Shown piece by piece: positions 33,721 through 41,950 of a stretch of 64,000 nucleotides of DNA. How positions within the stretch are numbered: the stretch's first letter is position 1; each line of letters begins with the position of its first letter. The notes under the pieces are model-generated. The model was given only the letters and a program-made list of their open reading frames with translations. It searched no databases and was not told the DNA's origin. Where the stretch lies: positions 1-64,000 of the forward strand of contig JAUSBL010000011.1 of assembly GCA_030658975.1 (NCBI GenBank). The letters run 5' to 3'. Origin of the DNA: Candidatus Latescibacterota bacterium. GTDB taxonomy: Bacteria > Krumholzibacteriota > Krumholzibacteriia > LZORAL124-64-63. A program made the position numbers and the translations under genes.

Positions 33721-35724
33721 TCACGGATGCAACACCAGCGGCCGATCCCGGAAGATCACGCGCCAGTCCAGTACCTCGTCCACCATCAGCTGGGCCGTCG
33801 GCGCCACCAGCTGAGCCACCCGGCCGAGCTTCAGCGGGTTGGTCGCCGGATCGGCAGCGGCCCGCAGCGCCCGGATCTCCTGCGCGACCTCGCCCAGCCG
33901 CTCGTGCATCGCCCGGCTGCGCTTCGACAGGCGGGCGAACTCGCCCTGCTCGTTGATGCCGGCCAGGGCCCCGCCGAGCGCCGGCAGGAACGCGCAGGCG
34001 ACGGTGAGCCAGCCGTCGAGACGGCCGGAGTGCCCCACCTCGCCCAGGCCGAGGAACGCCAGAGACGGCGCCAGGTGCATCCCGATGCAGAGCAGCGTCA
34101 GGGCGAAGAGGAACATCACGGATCGGTGCAGATTCCGCTCGATCCGCTCCGACCGCCGCCAGTTTGCGCCGTGGAAGCCGAGCTGTTCCTCGACGACGGA
34201 CTCCAGGTAGTCCAGGTACTGCGCCAGGTAGCCGTGGTCGATGCGGGCCGAGGGCAGGCCGATCTCGCGCTCCACGGCGAGCTTGTGCCAGGACATCCAG
34301 GTCAGCGAGGGATCGCCGTAGGCGCTCAGGTGCGCCGGCAGGCGCGTGCGCGACCGCGCGCCGCCCAGCGGGATCTGGAAGCGCATCTGGCGGAACATCT
34401 CGGCCAGCATGCGGCAGTCCATCCAGCGGGCGTGCCAGCGGCGGTGGCGGGCCCAGAAGAACGCCACCAGGATGCCGGCCACCAGGGCGAACTCCAGGGC
34501 GATGCACAGGACGCGCCGGCGTTCTCCCACCCCGTCGTGCCACCCCGCCGCCCCAGGCAGCAGCGCGAGCAGGACGGCCAGGGCGGCCGCCAGGTAGGCC
34601 AGCACGAACGTGCTGCGGTAGGAGTCGGCGTTCAGGTCGGCCAGCTTGTCGGACCAGGCGTAGTGCGGGCGGAGCCGGCGGTTCACCCAGCCGGCGACAC
34701 CGGGGACGCCGCTCGCGGGATCGGTCGGCCACTTGTCCGCGATGGACTGCTCGAACCCGGGCACCTTCACCAACTGGAACGTGACCCTGCCCGAGCCGAC
34801 CAGATCGCGGAACAGCTTCCAGAGGAATGCGGGGTTCCAGCGCGGCTTCCGCTCCCGCAGGTAGCTCGCGTGGTGTTTCATCTGGTCCCGCATCCGCTCG
34901 ATCTCCGCCGCCTGCGGGTCGCCGCCCGACGGCGGCCAGGCGACCACCTCGCGGACGACCTGCCTCAGTTCCTCCCAGGAGGCGGCCGTCGCGGCCTCCG
35001 GCCTGCGGCGCCCTCCGTGCGACAAGCCCTTCAGGTCATCGTCCGGATGCAGGATGCGCCACGGGTGGGGCTGCGAGGCGTCGATCCAGACCACGGGGAT
35101 CCGGTAACGCAACGCTTCGCGCAGGGTCTCTTCGGTACCACCGGCGCCCTGCGCCTCCCCTCCGTCCCAGACGGCGACCAGCAGATCCGACTGGATCAGC
35201 ACGACCCGGCCCGCGGCGCCGTAGGCGCCGCCTTCGTCGTCGCGCGTGCCGTCCAGCTCGAAGGCGACGAGCCCGCTCCCCTGCCGGGCCCGCTCCAGGA
35301 GTCCCTGGAACGCGTCGAGGGAGCCCGCTGCAGCCGGGTCGGTCGCGGTGAAGTCCTTTTCATATTCCGCCTGAGGGAACGGCATCGGGCAGCAGAGCTC
35401 GTAGCCGCAGCGGAGGGCTTCGTCGGTGAAGATGCGGTCCGCCCCTTCGGCCAGCGGCGAGACCGCGCGCAGGACGGGGGGATCCTGCGCGTAGGGATGC
35501 CCCGGTTCGCCGTGGAAGGACACGACCGTCTCGCGCACGGTGGCCAGGATGCGCCCGAGCGTCTGCGACAGCACGGCCGTATCAGCGTCCTGGAGCCGGT
35601 TCGGGCGGTGGCCGACGATCCCCACGCGGAAGGCGAGGCGGGCGGGAGGCGGCGACGGTGCCGTCGGGATCGCAGGGGCGACGGAGAACGATCCGGCGCG
35701 TGCCTCGTTGCCAGTTTGCGTCAT
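33721..35724 (-). CDS. SLOG-like nucleotide-binding domain fused to four TM helices (conflict-system effector-like)
   Basis: 667 residues from ATG 35724 (GGAGG upstream). Residues 31-215 look like a Rossmannoid SLOG/LOG-type domain: FRVGIVGHRPNRL, VSPLAEGADRIFTDEALRCG, CCPMPFPQAEYEKDF, QSDLLVAVWDGGEA, GAGGTEETLREALRYRIPVVWID. Four membrane spans follow in two pairs, 371-391, 405-424, 535-557 and 571-590, each pair followed by helical cytoplasmic segments with charged residues, as in SLATT-like 2TM effector domains. SLOG-SLATT proteins are proposed to sense nucleotide second messengers and breach membranes in biological-conflict systems. It is convergent with the second TIR gene (21 nt between stops). 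Nucleotide ligand unknown; no cyclase is seen in the window. Confidence 0.78.
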   Translation of the reverse strand: MTQTGNEARAGSFSVAPAIPTAPSPPPARLAFRVGIVGHRPNRLQDADTAVLSQTLGRILATVRETVVSFHGEPGHPYAQDPPVLRAVSPLAEGADRIFTDEALRCGYELCCPMPFPQAEYEKDFTATDPAAAGSLDAFQGLLERARQGSGLVAFELDGTRDDEGGAYGAAGRVVLIQSDLLVAVWDGGEAQGAGGTEETLREALRYRIPVVWIDASQPHPWRILHPDDDLKGLSHGGRRRPEAATAASWEELRQVVREVVAWPPSGGDPQAAEIERMRDQMKHHASYLRERKPRWNPAFLWKLFRDLVGSGRVTFQLVKVPGFEQSIADKWPTDPASGVPGVAGWVNRRLRPHYAWSDKLADLNADSYRSTFVLAYLAAALAVLLALLPGAAGWHDGVGERRRVLCIALEFALVAGILVAFFWARHRRWHARWMDCRMLAEMFRQMRFQIPLGGARSRTRLPAHLSAYGDPSLTWMSWHKLAVEREIGLPSARIDHGYLAQYLDYLESVVEEQLGFHGANWRRSERIERNLHRSVMFLFALTLLCIGMHLAPSLAFLGLGEVGHSGRLDGWLTVACAFLPALGGALAGINEQGEFARLSKRSRAMHERLGEVAQEIRALRAAADPATNPLKLGRVAQLVAPTAQLMVDEVLDWRVIFRDRPLVLHP

Positions 35725-35837
35725 GCCTGAGCCTCCATCGGTCGTGAAGCGCAGGCCGATGATACGACAGCTGCAGACAACCGGACAATCACATACAGGA
35801 ACCCGTCCGTTCACGCTCCGGCGGGCGCCACGCTCAA

Positions 35838-35882
35838 CCTCCCGCGGAAAGCGGGAGGCCCGGGTCGCCCCGGGCCTCCCGC
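35838..35882 (-). terminator. Terminator with two mutually exclusive hairpins
   Basis: gcgggaggcccggg (35851-35864) pairs perfectly with 35869-35882 around loop tcgc. Its first 8 bases can alternatively pair with cctcccgc at 35838-35845 (loop ggaaa). It lies 25 bases past the stop of the gene ending at 35908. Confidence 0.6.
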
Positions 35883-35907
35883 ATACGCCACGAACCGGAG
35901 ACCGACA

Positions 35908-36624
35908 TCACCGGTACTGCGCCTTGATCTCCCCCCAGCTCCCGCTCTCCCCCGCCACCGGATCCTGGCAGCAGCAGGCGAAGCCCGACGCCGCGGCCTG
36001 GTAGAACCCGAAGTAGCCGACGTAGCAGTAGCCGACCGGCAGCAGCGTGACGTCGATCACCACGCTGCCGGGATTGATCGAGTACCCTTCGAGGCACTGC
36101 TCCTCCAGCTTGGACGTCAGGAACGCCTGCGCGAAGGCGACCGCCTGCTCCGGGGTCGAAGCGCACAGGGTCTCCGGGTACTGGTTGCTCCAGGGCGAGG
36201 ACGGCAACGTGCTCGCCGTCGCCAGGTGGCAGGACTGGAGGCACTCGGGCGGCGCCTGGATGGTGAACGGCGCGGTCTCGATGTAGTCGCCCTCGACGAA
36301 ACCGATGCCCAGCTTGTAGGTCCCCGGCGGCAGGTTCGCCGGGATGGTCCAGGTGTAGTAGCCGGTGTTCGGGAAGGCGGGTGAGATCGGAGTGAAGGCG
36401 TTGGACGGCAGCTCGTAGGCGCCGAGCCCGAAGACCGTCGCCGTCCCGCCCGACCAGACCAGGGTGTGCGAGGTGCCGGCCGTCCAGGTCTCGCCGCCGG
36501 CCGGGACGAGCCAGGCCGAACTGCGGGCGGCGACCGGGACCAGGCAACCGAAGAGGGCGGCCAGCAGGCCGCACGTACGGATCGCTCGGGATGATCCGCG
36601 ACGGGGCGGGATCGGATGGGCCAT
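35908..36624 (-). CDS. Secreted Ig-like (KNH/Kre9-type) domain protein, Cys-rich C-terminus
   Basis: 238 residues from ATG 36624 (GGGAGAACG upstream). The signal peptide is RTCGLLAALFGCLVPVAARS. Residues 37-122 have WLVPAGGETWTAGTSHTLVW ... TGYYTWTIPANLPPGTYKLGI, the pattern of the Ser/Thr-rich GPI-anchored (Kre9/KNH) beta-sandwich found in bacterial surface proteins. The second half has nine or so Cys (ECLQSCHLA, EEQCLEGY, YCYVGYFG, GFACCCQDP) and should be disulfide-stabilised. It is a single gene with a strong terminator. No enzymatic role is recognised. Confidence 0.75.
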   Translation of the reverse strand: MAHPIPPRRGSSRAIRTCGLLAALFGCLVPVAARSSAWLVPAGGETWTAGTSHTLVWSGGTATVFGLGAYELPSNAFTPISPAFPNTGYYTWTIPANLPPGTYKLGIGFVEGDYIETAPFTIQAPPECLQSCHLATASTLPSSPWSNQYPETLCASTPEQAVAFAQAFLTSKLEEQCLEGYSINPGSVVIDVTLLPVGYCYVGYFGFYQAAASGFACCCQDPVAGESGSWGEIKAQYR

Positions 36625-36809
36625 GGTCGTTCTCCCTGGGGCTGGGGCTCAATCATAACCAAGACTGATTCAATCTTATCACATCCGGCCGTCGGCGGGG
36701 CGGAAAACCGATCCGATGGCCGCGGGGGCGGCGTGGCGGTATGCTGACCCGTCGGCGGTACCAGTCCTTGTGGGCGCCGCCCCCTCCACCCGATCTCCCG
36801 GGAGCAGCC

Positions 36810-38771
36810 ATGATACGGTACGCCTCCGCCACCCATGCCGTGATGCTCGTCCTCCTGCTGCTCGCGACGGCCCCGGCGCCGACCATCGCCCAGCCGCCCG
36901 ACTTCCCCACGACCAGCACGCTCCCCCCGCGCGGCTTCATCGCGCAGAGCTACGAGTCCGCGTCCTACGCGGCGTTCGCGCGCGGCCTGGAAGTCGTCGA
37001 CGCCGCCCTGCTGGCGCACGACGCCGCGGGCCCCGCGCCCGCGCTGTCGGTCGCGGCGACGGGGACGCAGTGGTACATGGGCAACTACTCGCGTCCCTGG
37101 GAGAACAAGATCGTCCCCGCGCGGAAGCGCTGGGTCTTTCCGGGCGGGAGCGCGCGCGCGGCCTGCCTCGACACGATGTTCAATCCCATCAGCGGCCGCA
37201 TGACGTCCCGGACGGTCGTCGCCGCAGGGAAAGGGACCGCGAAGGGTTTCTTCGAGCCCGCGGCGCAGCAGCTGAGCGGCCCGGCGCTGGAGACGAACCT
37301 GCTGACGCTCGAGGAGGCGTTGCCGCACCTGCTGCTCGAGCAGGCGAAGCGCCATCGCCTGACCCTGCGCCACGCGGGCGAGTGGTCCGACGGCGGGGTC
37401 AGCTACGACATCGTGACCTACGCGACGGGACCGACCCGGCTCGTCACCCTCTTCATCGACGGCGGGACCCGCCTGCTGACGCGGGTCGAGAAGCTGGGCT
37501 ACGCGCCCGGCTACGGCGACATGGTGGGCGTGATCACCTTCGGGGATTTCCACCGGGTCGCCGGGATCCTGGTCCCGCGCGCGCGGCACGAGGAGCGGCT
37601 GGGCAGGACGGAGGCCGATCTGGAGCTGGACGTGCGGCCCGCCTCGCCGCAGGACCTCGAGCTCTTCGCGGCGTACGAGCAGCCGCCGGCGGCGGACCCG
37701 CTGCGGGGCATCGAGATCCGCGAGATCGCCGCGGGGATCCACGCCGTCCTGCTGAAAGAGCGCGAGGTGAAGTCCTTCGTCGTGGAGCGCAGCGATCATC
37801 TCGCCGTGTTCGAGACGCCGTTCGATGCGCAGACCGCCGCCGTCATCCTCGCCGCGGCCGCTCGGATCGCGCCGGACAAGCCCGTGCGTTACGTCGCCTT
37901 CTCCCACGAGCACCGCCATACCTCCGGCGGCGTGGCGGCGTTCCTGCGCGCGGGCGCGACGCTGATCGGCACCGTCGAGACCGTGGCCTTCGCCGAGGAT
38001 CTCGCGGGTCTGCAGCATCGCGGGACACAGGACGGGGCGCCGGCGGCGGCCGAGCCGCGGATCTCGAGCCTCATCGTGACGGACCGCCTGGAACTGCCGG
38101 ACGAGGCCAACCCGCTCGTCGTCTTCAACGTCGGCCGCACCAACCCGACGGACCCGTCATCGTTCGCAGCAGGCAATTTCGAGCGCAGCGACTACCTCCT
38201 GTTCTACTTCCCCCGCAGCGGCGTCCTGCTGAACGGCTGCCTCAGCACGTTCCACCAGGACGAGGAACCGGTCGCCGGCAACCGGCAGGAGGCGCTGCTG
38301 GCCACGCTGCACGACCTGGGCGTGACGCCGATCATCCTGTGCAGCGCGATGGAGACGGAAGACCGCCTCGACGCGACGCTGGCCGATCTGGAAGCGGCCG
38401 TGGCGAAGCGGCGCCGCCTGAAGCCGCTCACCGACGAGTTGGAGGCGATGGGCGCGGCGGGACTCGTCGCACGGGCCGACTCGCTGGCCGTGATCTGCCG
38501 GGAAGGCGCACTGGGACCCGAGTGGCTCGACGACAAGGCCCAGCGCATCCTGCTGCAGGATGTGGAGCGGGCCCGCGCCTGGTCGTCGCTGATGACGCGG
38601 ACGTGGCCGGAGTCTCCGCTGGGCTGGTCGCGGTTGTCCGAGGCTGAGGAGGCGCTGGGTCGCCCGGCAGAGGCGCTGGATCTCGCGCGGAAGGCGGCCG
38701 CCCTCGACACGAAAGACAAGGATCTGCTGGAGCGGGTGTCGAAGCTCGAGAAGCTGGTGGCGCCGCAGTAG
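36810..38771 (+). CDS. Secreted metallo-beta-lactamase-fold protein with degenerate active site
   Basis: 653 residues from ATG 36810 (CCGGGAG upstream). A signal peptide (THAVMLVLLLLATAPAPTIA) is followed by a lipoprotein-sorting-like N-terminal half and an MBL-fold C-terminal half. In the MBL motif the expected HxHxDH reads SHEHRHTSGG, so the Asp-His pair is replaced by His-Thr. The downstream region ...DYLLFYFPRSGVLLNGC resembles the MBL strand order but lacks a clear GDxxH motif. It may be a catalytically dead or altered hydrolase. The C-terminal 100 residues are helical with a TPR-like segment (ALGRPAEALDLARKAAALD). Function unknown. Confidence 0.78.
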   Translation: MIRYASATHAVMLVLLLLATAPAPTIAQPPDFPTTSTLPPRGFIAQSYESASYAAFARGLEVVDAALLAHDAAGPAPALSVAATGTQWYMGNYSRPWENKIVPARKRWVFPGGSARAACLDTMFNPISGRMTSRTVVAAGKGTAKGFFEPAAQQLSGPALETNLLTLEEALPHLLLEQAKRHRLTLRHAGEWSDGGVSYDIVTYATGPTRLVTLFIDGGTRLLTRVEKLGYAPGYGDMVGVITFGDFHRVAGILVPRARHEERLGRTEADLELDVRPASPQDLELFAAYEQPPAADPLRGIEIREIAAGIHAVLLKEREVKSFVVERSDHLAVFETPFDAQTAAVILAAAARIAPDKPVRYVAFSHEHRHTSGGVAAFLRAGATLIGTVETVAFAEDLAGLQHRGTQDGAPAAAEPRISSLIVTDRLELPDEANPLVVFNVGRTNPTDPSSFAAGNFERSDYLLFYFPRSGVLLNGCLSTFHQDEEPVAGNRQEALLATLHDLGVTPIILCSAMETEDRLDATLADLEAAVAKRRRLKPLTDELEAMGAAGLVARADSLAVICREGALGPEWLDDKAQRILLQDVERARAWSSLMTRTWPESPLGWSRLSEAEEALGRPAEALDLARKAAALDTKDKDLLERVSKLEKLVAPQ

Positions 38772-38799
38772 CAGACCGGCGACGCAGCGGCTCCGAAGT

Positions 38800-39339
38800 T
38801 CAACAGCGCAGCAGGAACCCCTCGCGCCGGTGGAAGTCGGGCCGTTCGCCGGGATGGGCCAGCGCCCAGTGGCTGAGCCGGCCGTCGGCGTGGCGGATCA
38901 CCGCGGCGAGGCCGACCTCCAGGACGCGGTCGCCCGGGGCCAGGCTCGTGAGCGGGAGGCTGAAGTCGGCGGTGAGGATCCCGTCCACGAGAACCGTCGA
39001 GCGCATGAGATCGGACACCGAGTGATCCGGCCGCATGCCGCAGCGATACTCTTCGAACAGGTAGACGTTCCAGTCCCGCGATGTCGCGAGGTTGACCTCC
39101 GCGTAGCGGTGCTCCCCCTCGACGGCGACGAAGGCTTCGAAGCACGTGCCCAGCCAGAGGCTGTCGCGCCTCGTCCCCGATCCCGCCGCAACGGGCAGTC
39201 TGACAAGAGCCGGATTCCCCTGCAGTCGGAAGCAAACCCGGAGGAACCCGACGTCGCGGGCGACAACCCCGCTGAGGTTCAGCTCAAGGGGCGGCTCCGC
39301 AGCCACGAACGGGACCAGGTCGACGCTCAGTTCGCTCAT
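38800..39339 (-). CDS. DOMON-like domain protein
   Basis: 179 residues, no signal peptide. Strands such as FLRVCFRLQGNPALVRLP, DSLWLGTCFEAFVAVEGEHR, YAEVNLATSRDWNVYLFEEYR and ILTADFSLPLTSLAPGDRVL match the DOMON-like family of small all-beta proteins (carbohydrate/heme-binding-like sandwich). The C-terminus, RLSHWALAHPGERPDFHRRE, is characteristic of that family. It is convergent with the preceding gene, with only 28 bases between stops. Binding partner unknown. Confidence 0.8.
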   Translation of the reverse strand: MSELSVDLVPFVAAEPPLELNLSGVVARDVGFLRVCFRLQGNPALVRLPVAAGSGTRRDSLWLGTCFEAFVAVEGEHRYAEVNLATSRDWNVYLFEEYRCGMRPDHSVSDLMRSTVLVDGILTADFSLPLTSLAPGDRVLEVGLAAVIRHADGRLSHWALAHPGERPDFHRREGFLLRC

Positions 39340-39438
39340 CGACTCACTCGTGGGTTCGGGAAAGGCGGGCTCGCGGCCGGCTGCCGCTCATCCTACACTG
39401 ACATTCGCATCAGGGAAACCAACCACGGAGGATCATCG

Positions 39439-40080
39439 ATGCCGTATCGCGACGAGTTGGGGCCGGCCCTCACCGAACGGGAACGCCTGGCCCTGGCCGA
39501 CCTGTCCACCCCCCGCGCGATCCAGGACTTCCTGGACGCCTGCGCCTACAGCTCCGACCCCTTCTACCGCTGCCCCCTGCGCGTGCTGCGCGAGCGCCGC
39601 GCCCACTGCTTCGACGGCGCCCTGTTCGGCGCGGCGGCCCTGCGCCGGCTGGGCCACCCGCCGCGCATCCTGGACCTGCTGTCCGACGGCCGCGACGACG
39701 AGCACCTGCTGGCCCTGTTCAAGGTCGACGGCCGCTGGGGCGCGGTCGCCCAGTCCAACTTCAGCGGGCTGCGCTACCGCGAGCCGGTCTACGCGAGCGT
39801 GCGCGAGCTGGCGATGTCCTACTTCGAGCCCTACTACAACCTCGCCCGCGAGCGCACCCTGGTCGGCTACACCGGCCCGCTGAGCCTGGCCCCCTTCGAC
39901 CGGCTGCACTGGACCGTCAGCGACGAGCACCTCGAGCGGATCGCCGAGCGCACCGAACAGGTGCGGCGGGTCATGCTGATCACTCCGGCGATGCATGGGC
40001 GTCTGACGCCGGTGGACGAGCGGTCGTACCGGGCGGGGCTGCTGGGGTCGGATGCGGCGGGGTTGTTCAAGCCGGAGTAG
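39439..40080 (+). CDS. Transglutaminase-like cysteine protein of unknown function
   Basis: 213 residues from ATG 39439 (GGAGGATC upstream). Possible catalytic elements are RRAHCFDGALFGAAALRRLG (Cys at the start of a helix), DDEHLLALFKVDGRWGAVAQ (His on a strand) and the following SNFSGLRYREPVY, the Cys-His-Asp/Asn layout of transglutaminase/papain-like folds. No signal peptide or TM is visible. It is a stand-alone gene, divergent from the DOMON-like gene. Related proteins occur as conserved hypotheticals; no substrate can be inferred. Confidence 0.7.
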   Translation: MPYRDELGPALTERERLALADLSTPRAIQDFLDACAYSSDPFYRCPLRVLRERRAHCFDGALFGAAALRRLGHPPRILDLLSDGRDDEHLLALFKVDGRWGAVAQSNFSGLRYREPVYASVRELAMSYFEPYYNLARERTLVGYTGPLSLAPFDRLHWTVSDEHLERIAERTEQVRRVMLITPAMHGRLTPVDERSYRAGLLGSDAAGLFKPE

Positions 40081-40120
40081 GCGGCGGTTTTGGTATTTCG
40101 ATCATGTCGATCCCGCCCAC

Positions 40121-40179
40121 CCGCCCTCACGGGCGGCCTCGATCTCTCAAGGCTGGAATCGTGCCGCACTGCGGCACGA
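40121..40179. terminator. Pair of hairpins between convergent genes
   Basis: ccgccc-tcac-gggcgg (40121-40136), and tcgtgccgc-act-gcggcacga with further pairing (arms 40159-40168 and 40170-40179). They lie 40-100 bases after the stop at 40080 and 86-144 bases after the convergent gene ending at 40265. Confidence 0.5.
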
Positions 40180-40264
40180 ATCTCTAACTCATATGGATTC
40201 AGGGAACTTGACAGAAATTATCGTGCCGATCCGTGTCCATGGACACCGCCCGGCAGTAAGTCGA

Positions 40265-40894
40265 TCAGTGGGAACCGTCATTCGGAGACCGATGGAAATA
40301 TTCGAATCCGACCTGGAACGTCACTCCCGACTCGAAAGGGAAAAGATCTGCCTCATCCTTGAGGTAGATGTTCCCGCGAACTCCCGCCTGCAGAGACAGC
40401 GAGTTGCGCAATGGCACGACGAGTTTGACTCCAGGAGATACGAGCCAGCCCAAGTTCCTAAATTCGCAAAACATCTCATTGCACCTGCCCCCGCCTTCGA
40501 CGTGACGCCACGAGATACCGGTTCCGAATCCCAGGACGATCTCGACCGGACGATCACAAGCCAGAACCCGCTCGTACTCGTAGAGGAAGTGCCAGAGTCT
40601 GTAATGCCTGTTAGTCATGGCACCGCCGGGAAGGATTGTCACTCCCTGCGTGGCGAACCCGAACCCTGACCTGCTCGCTCGATGTTCCTCCATGAGACTG
40701 CCGACGAAAAACGATGCCGCGATGACCGGACCATCGGACAAGATCGTGCCGCGCGGAAATGACTTGGTGGGGCCCGCGACGCCCTGATTCCAGCCTATGT
40801 TAAAATTCGCGGCGATCTGGCCGGATACCGCCGGGGGCAGCGCAATCGTGGCAGCCCACAGGGCCACGAGACTGATGATGGAAGATCGCCGCAT
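40265..40894 (-). CDS. Outer-membrane beta-barrel-like protein
   Basis: 209 residues from ATG 40894 (a GTG at 40903 is also in frame). The signal peptide is SSIISLVALWAATIALPPAVSG. The mature chain has alternating strands: IAANFNIGWNQGV, PVIAASFFVGSLMEEH, FGFATQGVTIL, YRLWHFLYEYERVL, PVEIVLGFGTGISWRHV, LVSPGVKLVVPLRNSLSLQA and VTFQVGFEYF. It is a small barrel with a polar C-terminal tail. Codon use is less GC-biased than in the neighbours, which may indicate later acquisition. The palindrome gttgat-aag-atcaac lies 35-50 nt upstream of the start. Confidence 0.72.
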   Translation of the reverse strand: MRRSSIISLVALWAATIALPPAVSGQIAANFNIGWNQGVAGPTKSFPRGTILSDGPVIAASFFVGSLMEEHRASRSGFGFATQGVTILPGGAMTNRHYRLWHFLYEYERVLACDRPVEIVLGFGTGISWRHVEGGGRCNEMFCEFRNLGWLVSPGVKLVVPLRNSLSLQAGVRGNIYLKDEADLFPFESGVTFQVGFEYFHRSPNDGSH

Positions 40895-40929
40895 GGGTGG
40901 CACACCCCGGATTCGTCATCGAATCGCAA

Positions 40930-40944
40930 GTTGATAAGATCAAC
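40930..40944. promoter_or_regulatory. Palindrome upstream of the barrel gene
   Basis: gttgat-aag-atcaac: perfect 6-bp arms, in the short spacer between the 40894 start and the stop at 40969 of the PLP-enzyme gene. Operator or weak terminator candidate. Confidence 0.3.
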
Positions 40945-40968
40945 CGGATCCGAATAACAGATAGGCGC

Positions 40969-41949
40969 TTATGCCTGACGCCCGCCCGAAATCAACACCG
41001 GCAACAACGCCTCGAAATCCACATTCCCCCCCGACAGGATGATCCCCACCCTCCTGATCCCCGGCCGCGCCTTGAACCCCTCCGACAGCACCGCCGCCAG
41101 CGGCACCGCCGAACTGGGTTCGATGAGCAGCTTCGCGCGCTCCCAGGCCAGGCGCAGGGCGCGCAGGATGGCGTCGTCGTCGACGGTGACGATGCCCGCG
41201 AGGTGGTCGCGCAGGATGGGCCAGGTGAGTTCGCCGAGGCTCGTGCGCAGGCCGTCGGCGACGGTGTGCGGGGCGGTCTGCGGGAGGAGGCGGCCGGCGG
41301 CGAGCGAGCGCGCCGCGTCGTCGGCGCCCAGCGGCTCGGCGCCGAAGAGCAAGGTCGCGGGGCGCCGCGCGCGCACGGCGAGGCAGGTGCCGGACATCAG
41401 GCCGCCGCCGCCGACCGGGGCGAACACGGCGTCGAGATCGGGGACGACCTCGAGCAGTTCCAGCGCGGCGGTGCCCTGGCCGGCGATGATGCGCGGGTCG
41501 TTGTAGGGATGGACGAAGACGCCGCCGGTCTCCGCCACGACGCGGGCGGCGGTCTGCTCGCGGGCGGCGAGGGTCGGGGCGCACTCGTGGATGACGGCGC
41601 CGTAGCCGGCGACCGCGGCGCGCTTGACCGCGGGCGCGCCGGTCGGCATCACGATGTGGGCGGGGATGCCGCGGCGGCGCGCGGCCAGGGCCAGGGCCTG
41701 GGCGTGGTTGCCGCTGCTGTGGGTGACGACGCCGCGGGCGGCCTCCGCGTCGGACAGCAGCGCGACCGCGTTCGAGGCGCCGCGGAACTTGAAGGCGCCC
41801 ACGCGCTGCAGGTGCTCGCACTTGAAGAAGAGCTCGCGCCCGGCCAGTTCGTCCAGCGCGCGGCAGGTGGCCACCGGCGTGCGGTGGACGACGCCGCGCA
41901 GCCGCTCGGCGGCCGCGCGGACGTCGTCGAACGTCGGCGTGCCCGTCAC
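40969..41949 (-). CDS. Threonine/serine dehydratase-like PLP enzyme
   Basis: 326 residues from GTG 41949 (GGCAGGAGTGAC upstream). The PLP lysine is in LQRVGAFKFRGASNAV. The SSGNHAQALALAA substrate loop and the phosphate-binding GGGGLMSGTC loop are intact, and the C-terminal strand is LSGGNVD. It has the length and order of catabolic threonine dehydratase/serine racemase-type fold II enzymes without the regulatory ACT domain of biosynthetic IlvA. It deaminates L-Thr or L-Ser, or racemises Ser. Directly downstream of the cytochrome gene (1-nt gap), which is probably chance co-transcription. Confidence 0.9.
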   Translation of the reverse strand: MTGTPTFDDVRAAAERLRGVVHRTPVATCRALDELAGRELFFKCEHLQRVGAFKFRGASNAVALLSDAEAARGVVTHSSGNHAQALALAARRRGIPAHIVMPTGAPAVKRAAVAGYGAVIHECAPTLAAREQTAARVVAETGGVFVHPYNDPRIIAGQGTAALELLEVVPDLDAVFAPVGGGGLMSGTCLAVRARRPATLLFGAEPLGADDAARSLAAGRLLPQTAPHTVADGLRTSLGELTWPILRDHLAGIVTVDDDAILRALRLAWERAKLLIEPSSAVPLAAVLSEGFKARPGIRRVGIILSGGNVDFEALLPVLISGGRQA

Positions 41950-41950
41950 G

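Noticed and set aside
24785-35724. Classical Thoeris, CBASS or Abi systems by name
   Set aside because: No ThsA-like soluble SLOG/NADase, no cyclase (CD-NTase) and no cap genes; the families present only resemble parts of these systems.
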